DNA from: Stenomitos rutilans HA7619-LM2
GTDB taxonomy: Bacteria; Cyanobacteriota; Cyanobacteriia; Leptolyngbyales; Leptolyngbyaceae
DNA: 64,000 nucleotides
Reading direction: 5' to 3'
Assembly (NCBI GenBank): GCA_019358945.1
Contig: JAHHIE010000032.1
Coordinates: forward strand, 1-64,000
Under the pieces are notes generated by a model, which was not told the origin of the DNA, searched no databases, and worked only from the letters and a program-made list of their open reading frames with translations. The position numbers and the translations under genes were made by a program. This document shows positions 9,699 to 19,700 of this stretch, one piece after another (position 1 is the first letter of the stretch; each line of letters starts with the position of its first letter).

Positions 9699-9741
9699 TC
9701 AGTAGTGTCTTAACTTCCACAGGAAGTTAAGACACTACTGA
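9699..9741. repeat. Perfect 20-bp inverted repeat with 3-base loop
   Basis: TCAGTAGTGTCTTAACTTCC at 9699-9718 is exactly inverted at 9722-9741 around ACA. It lies 40 bases upstream of the gene ending at 8354 and 280 bases after the NB-ARC gene. It has no T-run, so it is not a standard terminator. It could be a cruciform, a protein-binding site or a small mobile-element relic. Confidence 0.75.
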
Positions 9742-10020
9742 GTAAACAGTTCCACCTTCAAGTTCCGTTACTTCTGCAATCGCCGCGTACCGCAAGCGGA
9801 TAGACAGTTACCGCAAAGAACAACCTCAACTACAGAAAAGACTGGTGATAAAGCTCAAGCAAACAGTGCAGCATATTACTGTGTGATGGGAGAATTATAG
9901 AGATCTGGGCTGAGAAAAGTATTCTTACTTTAGACAGTTGTTAAAGTGGTTGCCGATTTGATAGGCGTACCGGCTGTTAAATAGATGAAAGAGAGTGAAA
10001 AAGCTCTTCTCTCAAACAGC

Positions 10021-11415
10021 CTAATCATTGACAGCACTTCCTTGGTTCGCTAGATAAGCTCTCACAACCAAGCCTAGTGACTCTCGGTAGCAGAAAGACA
10101 AGTTGCCTTCAATCAGAGACCGACGCCTTAAGGATTGCATAACATCTCCTAGTCGAAATTGATTTAGCTGCGGCACTAGCCGTACTACAGATTGTAGTAT
10201 TTCCATCAAGGTAGCGGGTTCTTGAATTGTTGTCAAACAATGAATAATCGTTATTTCCAAGTCTGAGAGGTAGCTAAAGTGCTGGTTGAGTTGCAATTGC
10301 ACGGCATCCAACAGCGCTGTTTCGTTTGGTCCCAGTTGTTCTAAAAAGCTGCTAACACTGCCGTCAAAAGTGCTCAAAATGGTATCGGTCGCCTCACTGA
10401 GCCAGCGCGGGTTGCCGTCATAGCACCGAACCAAGCTTCTCCATTGTTGATCAGTACCGTACGGCATTGCACGACCGACGACCTTAGCACGGGCATGGCA
10501 AACGGCTTCCCAGTCCCGCTCTCTTAACCTTGGCAGTTGCCAGGAGCGTACAAGGGGACTATCGCTACCCAGTCGCTCCACCTGTCTAAATTGGTGACTA
10601 CTGACCAGCACAACGCAGCTTTGATGATCAGATTCCCCGATGAGGCGCAGCAGCTCGCTGTAGTCCTCATAACCACGCCGATAGGAGCCATCATAAACGC
10701 CTGGTTGCAACAGCGTTTCTAATTGATCGAACACAATCAAGCAGCGATGCTGGGTCAAATAATGTCTGAGCTGAGTTAAAGAAAGCTCTAACTCAGTTTG
10801 CTGAGACAGGAACCCAATTAGATCGTGGAGCAACTCGGACAATGAAGGGGCTGATTGCAGCGATCGCCAATACAAAAACTCAAAGGTCTCATCGTTAACT
10901 TGTAATTGCTGTGACAGCTTCACTGATAACCAAGTCTTACCAATACCTGTCATACCGTAGAGCATCACTAGGCGGCAGTAGTCTTTGGCAATCCAGTCAG
11001 TCAGATTGTCTAAATCACGACTGCGACAACAGAACAGCCTCACATCAGGTGGATCAACCCATTTGATTGAGGGGGGCGATGACCTCTCCAGCAGTGATTC
11101 TATGGGTGGTGCAGTTACTGGTTCAGGAGCATGCGGGGACTGCAGGAGTGATCGCGCTTGGTAACGCTCGATCGGACCCCTTAAATTTGCTTTACCTACA
11201 TCCTCCTCTAGCGCCTCGCTTAGCTGCAGCCACAGTTTTGGACCAATGTCACGGCTGAGATACTTCTCAGACCGATTGGTATTCCTGGCAATCCTACCGT
11301 AGGTAAGCCCTTCCCAGGAACCTAAAAAAACTTCTCGTTGGACGTCATTCAGGTGTTCTTTCGTTTTCTCAAAAACCGCTCTATCTGCAAGCGTCAATGC
11401 TTCGTCTGCATCCAT
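10021..11415 (-). CDS. HTH-NB-ARC (STAND) ATPase without sensor repeats
   Basis: This 464-residue protein has two parts. Residues about 1-90 are a helix-turn-helix-like domain (RLNDVQREVF-type start, TYGRIARNTNRSEKYLSRD) shared with the WD40 protein at 21197-24820. Residues about 120-450 are an NB-ARC/STAND ATPase with P-loop GMTGIGKT (near residue 155), Walker B CLIVFDQLETLL, and later helical ARC/winged-helix parts. The related larger protein continues into WD40 repeats, but this one stops after the NTPase, so it lacks a built-in ligand sensor or effector. Family members act as ATP-dependent molecular switches in signalling or defence. An array of CCTGA repeats just upstream may be its operator. 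It is complete, not truncated by a frameshift as far as can be seen. Confidence 0.85.
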   Translation of the reverse strand: MDADEALTLADRAVFEKTKEHLNDVQREVFLGSWEGLTYGRIARNTNRSEKYLSRDIGPKLWLQLSEALEEDVGKANLRGPIERYQARSLLQSPHAPEPVTAPPIESLLERSSPPSIKWVDPPDVRLFCCRSRDLDNLTDWIAKDYCRLVMLYGMTGIGKTWLSVKLSQQLQVNDETFEFLYWRSLQSAPSLSELLHDLIGFLSQQTELELSLTQLRHYLTQHRCLIVFDQLETLLQPGVYDGSYRRGYEDYSELLRLIGESDHQSCVVLVSSHQFRQVERLGSDSPLVRSWQLPRLRERDWEAVCHARAKVVGRAMPYGTDQQWRSLVRCYDGNPRWLSEATDTILSTFDGSVSSFLEQLGPNETALLDAVQLQLNQHFSYLSDLEITIIHCLTTIQEPATLMEILQSVVRLVPQLNQFRLGDVMQSLRRRSLIEGNLSFCYRESLGLVVRAYLANQGSAVND

Positions 11416-11462
11416 CTGCTAACACTACTAATGCACCCATGCTGGATTTGAGTCTTAGTTTA

Positions 11463-11552
11463 CCTGAATTTTCCTGAATTTTCCTGAACATAAGAAATTT
11501 TCCTGATTTCTCCTGAATTAGTTCAGTTTAAGCCAGTCGTTTATTTCCTGAA
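11463..11552. promoter_or_regulatory. Helically phased TTCCTGAA-type repeats upstream of the NB-ARC gene
   Basis: CCTGA occurs at 11463, 11473, 11483, 11502, 11512 and about 11547. The spacing is 10 bases, or about twice that where one unit is missing, so the copies face the same side of the helix. They lie 48-135 bases upstream of the start of the minus-strand HTH-NB-ARC gene. Probably an operator; which protein binds is unknown. Confidence 0.6.
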
Positions 11553-11740
11553 TTTTTAGTGGATTTCTATTTTTTGGATTATGAACCATTATCTTATTAA
11601 GCAAATACGATAAACAAGTTATTCTCTTTAAGATTGCATTAATCACCTAATTTATTACTGCAATTCTGCAATAAACAGAGAAGATTTACCTTGTTGATTG
11701 TACAAAGAATTGAAGCTTTCCCAAACAGCAGTCAACTACG

Positions 11741-12100
11741 ATGTCAAGAGAAAGATCCATGTTCAAACTTACTCGCTTGCTCAAAAATCTGTTGAATGCT
11801 TTTGCTCAGGAATTAGAGAGTGATTCCTTAAATGAGGTAATGTCCGTTACCAATTATCGCGATGTAGCTTACGAAGCTACAGTCACTCAAGCCATAATGC
11901 CAGGGGGGATTGGGCAGGTTAAGTTTAAGGGCACTTGGTGGAATGCGCGGTGTAGCCGTGATGTCGCTCTGATGCCGAATCAGACAGTCTATGTGATGGA
12001 TCGACAAGGTAACACGCTGTATGTGGAACCCGGCTTTATGTTGCGTGTTATGTTGCCAATGCTGACAACACTTCCTCGTCCCAATGAGCTTAGTTTATGA
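11741..12100 (+). CDS. NfeD-like soluble OB-fold protein
   Basis: The 119-residue protein matches the C-terminal OB-fold domain of NfeD proteins: GGIGQVKFKGTWWNARC, then LMPNQTVYVMDRQGNTLYVEP. NfeD domains normally sit at the end of membrane proteins that partner stomatin/flotillin-type SPFH proteins. Here no membrane segment is present, which is common for stand-alone cyanobacterial versions. An alternative start is the ATG at 11759. The gene is divergent from the NB-ARC gene. A flotillin-like SPFH protein is encoded at 46824-48434, but nothing links the two directly. Confidence 0.8.
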   Translation: MSRERSMFKLTRLLKNLLNAFAQELESDSLNEVMSVTNYRDVAYEATVTQAIMPGGIGQVKFKGTWWNARCSRDVALMPNQTVYVMDRQGNTLYVEPGFMLRVMLPMLTTLPRPNELSL

Positions 12101-12441
12101 AGGAATCAGGGTAGGGAGAAGCCTCGCGATTCACCCCTCCTATGTCACTCAGCATCGGTCCCAGAGTTGGGTAGAGAGAAGTAATCCGATATTTAAGCTT
12201 GCTTTGTACTTCCTGTTGTTCTTACTTTCTGAAAAGTGAGAGCAACAGGATTCGTCATGCGTCGATGGGGCACAGGGCACTGGAAAACTTTGCCGAAAAC
12301 GATGGTTGGGCGGTTTTTGTAGTACGCCTCAAACACGCACTGCTGCGTCCCAGCTTATCCTTAACATTGCCGACTTACAAGCATTTTCGGCATTGTTTAC
12401 GGTAGAGGTTCTGGTCAGCGGTTGTCGATCGCTTTGCAACT
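12101..12441. other. Intergenic region without a recognisable gene
   Basis: Lies between the convergent NfeD-like and GNAT genes. Only short, low-quality open frames were found. No clear terminator hairpin was identified. Confidence 0.35.
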
Positions 12442-13446
12442 CTACAGGCAGTTTAGGTCATCCGCTGCACCAGAATGGTTAGACGTAGTTCGAGGCTTTT
12501 GGAGAATACGCCAAACTGTGGCTTTCTCAATGGGAAACCAATGGAACAATGAGAAAATAACTAAATCTGTTGTGTCAACTTCTATGTCTCCCCTAGTTAA
12601 ACCACGAGCGCGTGCTGCCTTAAACTGATGAGCATATAGGGTCTGAAGCAGCAAGCCAGCAGTCTCAATCGAGTACTGTCGGCTGATATATCCCCACATC
12701 ATGTCCAAGGTGTCATTACCCTGAATGCACGCAGTCGCGGCACCAACTATCCGATCATCCGTCAGTAGCCCAAAACTCAATGCTGGCAAAACCCCCTTGA
12801 GCGGAAAATCCTTCCATACAGGATGCTCTAGAGGTTGAGGCGGCGACCAGAAATGTTCCTCACCATATCGGTAAGCTAAGAAATGAGAAACGTGTTGCGG
12901 CATTTCGGCATGAGTGAACAAGTCTGTGAAAGACACAAGCTTGAGATGATTGCATTCTGGTAATGACGGCAATGTTAGGTGATGACTAAAATCAAAACCC
13001 TGAAGATCTAGTTCAAGACAGTGGCAATCAAGAGTGTGCTGATAACCGAGTGCAAACAAGAAGGCTTCAGCATGATCATTTCCTCTGTAATAACTGCCAT
13101 TCGTTCCAAGATGATGAGGTTGAAGTGAGCTAGCCTGTAAGAGGGCTTGATGTAACCATCGACCTAAGCCTTGCCTACGAAAGTTTGGGTGGACTCCCAC
13201 CATGACCTCAACCCAGTGAGGATGGAAGGCATTGTAATGGCTAACAGCAACCCCAACTAGGTTTACCTGCCTCTCTGCCACCAAAACGGTAGGAACACGC
13301 TCACTACCCCACTGCTCAACCCAGTTTTCATACCAATCCTCATAGCCATCCCTATCGACTTGAAAGACCTGCTTAACAAATTGTTTTACGCGGGGAATCT
13401 CATCTTGAGTGATGCTACGAAGCGTAAACTGATCCACTGAGGACAT
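12442..13446 (-). CDS. GNAT-family N-acetyltransferase (two tandem domains)
   Basis: The 334-residue protein has a GNAT acetyl-CoA-binding motif at about residues 82-105 (VGVHPNFRRQGLGRWLHQAL) in its first half. The second half ends with the style of a second, degenerate GNAT fold (TRGDIEVDTTD...MFHWFPI-like end), a double-GNAT layout known from MshD-like enzymes. It would transfer an acetyl group from acetyl-CoA to an unknown small molecule or protein. It starts at ATG 13446 and is followed on the same strand only after 340 bases, so it is probably monocistronic. Confidence 0.82.
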   Translation of the reverse strand: MSSVDQFTLRSITQDEIPRVKQFVKQVFQVDRDGYEDWYENWVEQWGSERVPTVLVAERQVNLVGVAVSHYNAFHPHWVEVMVGVHPNFRRQGLGRWLHQALLQASSLQPHHLGTNGSYYRGNDHAEAFLFALGYQHTLDCHCLELDLQGFDFSHHLTLPSLPECNHLKLVSFTDLFTHAEMPQHVSHFLAYRYGEEHFWSPPQPLEHPVWKDFPLKGVLPALSFGLLTDDRIVGAATACIQGNDTLDMMWGYISRQYSIETAGLLLQTLYAHQFKAARARGLTRGDIEVDTTDLVIFSLFHWFPIEKATVWRILQKPRTTSNHSGAADDLNCL

Positions 13447-13741
13447 AGCGCGTTTCTACTAGCAAAGTTTCTTTATACGATACCGTTGGCAAATCGGTTA
13501 GAGAAAAACAAGAACCTTTGAGTTCCCTATGTTTGGTTCAATTAGTATCCCGACGACCAATTAAACTGTCCTTGCTGTGATTAAGGTTCAGCACTTAGTG
13601 ATTTTTCTCTGACGAATTCACCAACGGTATCCGTGTCCTGTCCCCATCCCGCGATCGCCTGCATCAAGTGCTAAACGTAGAGCCTCGACTTCAGCCTACG
13701 ATGAAGCATTCGGGAAGCGATCGCACTTTGCTCCTGCTCGT

Positions 13742-16700
13742 TTAGGTAGAGAGAGCGGGATTGAGCTGTTGGTTGGTCAACCTCAGGAAAGAACTGGTTG
13801 TCAGAGCGCTGGCTTGAACATGATTCAGAGTCATCAAAGTTTCGCCTGTGCTGTTGAGTTTGATCCAGGTGCTGCTGGCATTAACCTCAGTGCCCTGGGT
13901 AATCATGAGTTGATCGAACGTGAGACCCTTGCCGAGTCCAAGACGGTCTTGCCCCAGGGTGAAGTCCAGCACAATGTCTCGACTCTCCCCAGTGAGAGCA
14001 AAAATGTCACTGCCTAAGCCACCAGAAAGAGTGTTAATGCCAGTGCCACCCACCAGTAAGTCATCGCCTGCACCACCAACGAGGAAATCATCCCAGTCTT
14101 GACCATAGAGAAAGTCATTGCCAGCGTCACCAGTTAGAGTATCGCTTCCAAAGCCACCGACCAGGGTGTCGTTACCAGCGCCGCCGCGCAGGATGTCGTT
14201 ACCACTCAAGCCCCAAAGCGTATCGTTGCCACCCTGACCATTGATGACATCATCTGATTGCTCAAACCCCTTGGTGGTGTTGTCGAGGTCATTCAGGAAC
14301 GTGACCCGATTTTTGCCAAGGTTAGGCAGGATTTGGTCGAATTGCCAGTTCGCATCAAAAACATCAAAACTATCCTGAATGGCTGTCTCACTATCAAAGA
14401 GAATATTGCCCAGTGCGGCTGTTCCTGGCACTTCAGGACTAAAGTTATCCAGATCTTCTAACTTGAAGTTTTGCAAGGTGACCTGAGTGTTTGTCACTCC
14501 TTCAAACGAGATGACGAGATTGCTCCCTTCCTGGGTCAGAAGCATGTTTTTAGCCGTTAAGCCTGTTCCCTCAAATTTGAGAGTATCGATTTCTGCAACA
14601 ACGGCTGGAGTTTGTCGGTTCTTTGCACCCATGCCGCCAAAGTCAGTGATCGTATCAAAACCCTCTTCACGTCGCAAGATGAAGCGATCGCGTCCGCCAC
14701 CACCCGACAGCGCATCATTGCCAATGCCACCATCAATGCGGTCATTGCCAGCGCCACCATTGATTCGGTCGTTGCCCAAGCCGCCTATCAGCGTGTCAGT
14801 ACCGCTATTGCCGAACAACGTATCATTGCCAGCGCCACCGTCCAACAAATCGTCTCCAGCTTCGCCTGAAAGCACGTCATCACCAGTGCCACCCCCTACA
14901 GTGTCGTTGCCGGCACGACCAAAAACAGTATCGTTACCTGCACCTGCCAGGATCAGGTTGTCTCCAGCATTGCCCGTGAAGAAGTCGTTGAAGGCAGAGC
15001 CAACCGCATTTTCGATGTTGATGAGTTGGTCTCTGTTGCCCCAGCCATCGATTGCCGCTGTCGCTTCCAGATTCACCGCGACCGCGTTCGGGTCAAACTG
15101 GTAGCTAATGGTGTCGCTGCCTGTTCCACCGTCTAAGCTATCGTTACCTGCGTTACCGATTAGCAGATCATTTCCTGCCAATCCCTGGATTACGTTGGCG
15201 ATGTCGCTACCGATCAGGATATCGGCAAGTTGCGAACCGATCACGTTCTCGATAGTTTGCAAGCTGTCTGTGGTGCCAAAGCCATCCAGGGCTGTATTGG
15301 CGGCGATCGTAAAGGGTAGCAGTCCTGGAGGGGCTTCGCTGCTGTAGCTAATGGAGTTCAGGTTAACCACGACTCCGGCGGGTGACGTTTGGTAGAGCAC
15401 CGTGTCGTCGCCGCTGCCGCCATCAATCGCGTCGTTGCCCGCATCGCCACTTAGTAAGTCATTGCCTGCGTCGCCATTGAGTATATCGTTACCGTTGCCG
15501 CCTGCTAAGGAGTCATTCCCGGTCTCGCCAAACAGGCGATCGTCGCCGTCTGCTCCCGCTAAGGAGTCGTTGCCTTCGCCGCCCACCAACAGGTCACTGC
15601 CAGCCTCGCCAAACAGTTGGTCGTTGCCCGTGCCACCGTTAAGGGTGTCATTGTCATCACCACCGAACAGTTGATCGTTGCCAGCTTCGCCAAACAGGCG
15701 ATCGTTGCCTGTGCCGCCCTCCAAAGTATCGTCGCCGACTCCAGCTAACAGCAAATCGTTGTCCTCTCCTCCATTCAAGAAGTCGTTGCCGTTGCCGCCT
15801 TGCAATTGGTCAGCCCCAGCTTCGCCAAACAAGCGATCGTTGCCATCATCACCATTGAGCAGGTCTGCGCCTGCGCCGCCAAACAGTTGGTCGTTGCCTG
15901 ACTCCCCTGCCAATGTGTCGTTACCCACACCGCCAAACAGTTGGTCATCGCCTACACCACCCAATAGTTGGTCGTTGCCCGCATCACCGTTCAACGTGTC
16001 GTTACCCTCCTGCCCATAGAGGAAGTCATCCTCGTCATTACCAAAGAGTTGGTCGTTGCCTGTGCCACCTTCCAAAACATCACTGCCCGTATCACCGAGG
16101 AGTTGGTCATTGCCCTCGCCGCCGTAGAGCAGGTCTTCGCCTGTACCGCCGTTAAGAGTGTCATTGCCGTCACCACCCTCTAAGTTGTCGTTGCCGGCTT
16201 CACCGAAGAGGGCATCGTTGCCAGCACCACCCAGGAAGGTATCGTCACCGTCGCCACCCTCCAGTCGATCGTCTCCAAGGCGACCTTCGAGGAAATCATC
16301 ACCGCTGCCGCCGATCAAGGTATCATTCCCGTCGCCACCGTCCAGAGCATCGTCTCCGGTTTGCCCTAAAAGCAGGTCGTTACCATCCCCACCTGATAAG
16401 CGATCGTTGCCTGTACCACCGTTTAGTGTGTCGTTACCCTCACGTCCATCTAGAAAATCATCACCACTCAAACCCCAGAGATAGTTGGCTTGAGCATCCC
16501 CGGTGAGCCGATCGTTAAATTCGGAGCCTTCCAGGTTCTCGATTTGAGTGAAAACGTCACCGTTAGCGTCGCCGCTGGTACCTCTGGCGATTGTCAAGTT
16601 AGCAGTGACACCAGACAATGCTGTGAAATAAGAGGCGGTGTCAATGCCATTGCCGCCGTTGAGCGAGTCAGCCCCGGCTCCACCGACTAGTTTGTCATCG

Positions 16701-19700
16701 CCGTCTTCACCCAAGAGCGTATCAGCGCCGTCGTTGCCAAACATGAGGTCGTTGCCACTGCGGGCTTCGATGCGGTCGTTACCGCTGCCGCCGAAGAGAA
16801 TGTTGTCTTGAGCGTCCCCGACGATCGTGTCATTGCCCTGCGACCCAACCACATCTCGGAAGTTACGGAGAATATCCACATTGCCGAAGCCGTCGATCGC
16901 TCTTCCTTCCTCCAGATTGATGAATGCTGATCCTGGATCACGGCGATAGCTAACGACGTTAATACCTGTACCACCGTCCAGCGTGTCATTACCAGCATTG
17001 CCAATTACTAGGTCGTTTCCGGCTCCAGCCAGGATATCATTTTCAGTTGCGTTACCAATCAAAACGTCGTTGAAGTCTGAGCCAATGATGTTTTCCAGGT
17101 TTTGCAGGGTGTCTGTTGTGCCGAAGCCATCGGTGGCAGATCCAGCAGCGATCGCAAAAGTAGGTTCGGGATCAACCGTGCCGCCTGGATTGCTATAGCT
17201 GTTGGTTTCGTCAATGTTGACCACAACGCCAGTCGGAGCGTTGGCATAGCTGACGGTATCAATATCATTACCGCCATCAATCAAATCGTTGCCTGCATCG
17301 CCCACCAGAAAATCGTTGCCCGCATCACCTACTAGCTGGTCATCGCCTGCGCCGCCGCTAAGCGTGTCATCACCGGCTTCGCCAAAGAGTTGGTCATTGC
17401 CACCTTTACCGTCAATGATGTCGTTACCACTGCCAGCAAGGATAAGGTTAGCTTGGTTGTCACCCACCAAGCGATCAGCGAACTCAGAGCCAATAACATT
17501 TTCAATGTTTCTGAGCGTGTCCACTCCACCGAAGCCATCTGAAGCCGTGCCAAGTTCTAAGGAGACAGAAACCGCACCAGGAGCATAGCGGTAATTGAGT
17601 GTATCAATATCGTCGCCCCCGTCTAAAGCGTCATTGCCAGCATCTCCCAAGAATTCGTCATTGCCAGCTTCGCCAAAGAGTTGGTCATTACCATCTTTAC
17701 CGTCAATGATGTCATTACCTTTTCCGGCGAGAATGATGTTAACTTGGCTGTTACCCGTGAGGCGATCGGCGAACTCAGAACCAACAATGTTTTCAATGTT
17801 CTTTAGAGTATCCAGTCCACCTGAGCCATCCGATGCAGTTTCAAATTCCAAGGAAACTAAAACCGCACTCGGATCATAGCGGTAACTGGCTGTATCAATG
17901 CCATCACCACCATCTAGCGTGTCATTTCCCGCATTGCCAATCAAAACATCACTGCCTCCTAGTCCTGCAATCGCGTTGTTTTGACTATTACCGATTAGGA
18001 TATCAGCGAGGTTGGAACCTAGGATTCCTTCCAGATTTAATAATGTATCGGTTGTGCTATAACCATCCTGAGCTTTTCCAGCCGCAATCTCAAATGATGG
18101 TTCTAGATCCGAAGAATAAGCTTGATGGCTATATCCAGTTGTTGTGTCAAGATTGACGACTACTCCTTTAGGGGAGTAGAGGTAGGAAGCTACGTCAGTA
18201 CCGGCACCACCGTCAATGGTGTCGTTTCCAGCTCCACCAATCAGCAGATCGTTATTCGCACCGCCATCAAGGAAATCATCACCATCTTTGCTGTCTTTGC
18301 CTATATCACCCCCATATAGAATATCCTGACCTTCTCCACCGTAGAGGAAGTCACCTTGGTTGCCGCCATTCAGTAGGTCATTTCCGCTGTCACCCCAAAG
18401 CTTATCAACACCATCGCCTCCATAGAGTTCGTCAGAATTATTACCTCCATGCAATTCATCATTGCCTTTATTTCCAAAGAGCTTATCATTATCATTATCT
18501 CCGTAAAGAAAATCGCCTTGATTTCCACCGCTGAGATAGTCGTTGCCAGCTCCCCCATGTAACTCCGCTGATACATTAGCAGAAACAATAATTTTGTCTT
18601 TTCCGGTGTCAGCAAAAGCAACAATATTAGCAACGTTGCTGTAAGAATCTTGTTGACCAAAAGCAGTCACACTGAAGTCTGAATTGAGCGTGAATTCCTC
18701 ATCAATTACATTCTTGCTTACATTGCGTTTTGCACGATCGCTCTCTGCTCCCATATTAAAACGCAACTCACGAGTAGCTGCATCATAGGTAGCAAGATTA
18801 GGCTTGAACTGTGCAGTATTTCCTGCGCCACCGCTGTTGCCAAAAGTAAAAATGTTGATCCTTGGTCCAAATTCAAATTTATACGTTTCAACTAACTTTT
18901 CAAAATCACCTGTAACAGCGCTCAGAAAAGCCTTGACTGGATTCAAAGTAATATGCTCTGCATATCCAGTTAGTCCTGCGGTAACAGCACCTGTTGCGTT
19001 AAACTTACCGTTACCGCTACTGAATTCGTTGGACAATTCAGCATAGCGTAGCTGTGAACCTTGACCGGGGAGGAAAAACTTAACATCACCACTAACATCA
19101 AATTTTACTGACGCTTTAGCAACATTCTCTATCCCGACGTTAGCAGATGCGTAAAGCTCTGAGTGAAGATTGAAGACTTCCTTGCTACGATCAAGATAAA
19201 ATCCGTTTAACAAGTTATCACTAGTAATACCAAAAGAGTCGTAACCGATCGTTAGTCCAGGACTTCCAAAATTGATTTCCGCTCCAAGCTCAGCATAGAT
19301 AGGAACTGGAATTGGAACCGGAATTGGAATTATCTGAGTGTAGTTAAAGTTAGCCTTCAAACCAGGAGTTGAATACTCGATCAGCTTTACATCAGATTTG
19401 CCAAGAAAAAGATTAAATGCTGTAGTTGGTGTTTCAAGAAACGGTAAACTGAAACGATTTCCAGTCAAGGATTTTATCTTAGGGATAAATTCATTTAGAC
19501 CTTGCTGGTTGAGCGGGCTGGTTGAAGAAGCTGAAGGGCTTATGATGTCGCCATTTGCTGAGAGGCTAAATTCACCTAGATCAATGAAACCACTGGAAGC
19601 TGACTGAGCTGATTTTACGGCATTAGTAACGCTTGAGAAAGCATTGATAGTCTCTATCAACCCTGCATCGATAGTTTTATCATATTGCTTAGCGAGACTA

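Noticed and set aside
9699-9741. Rho-independent terminator
   Set aside because: Strong hairpin but no T-run on either strand.
14487-16484. Pro/Ser-rich plus-strand frames across the RTX region
   Set aside because: Antisense shadows of the GGxGND repeats.
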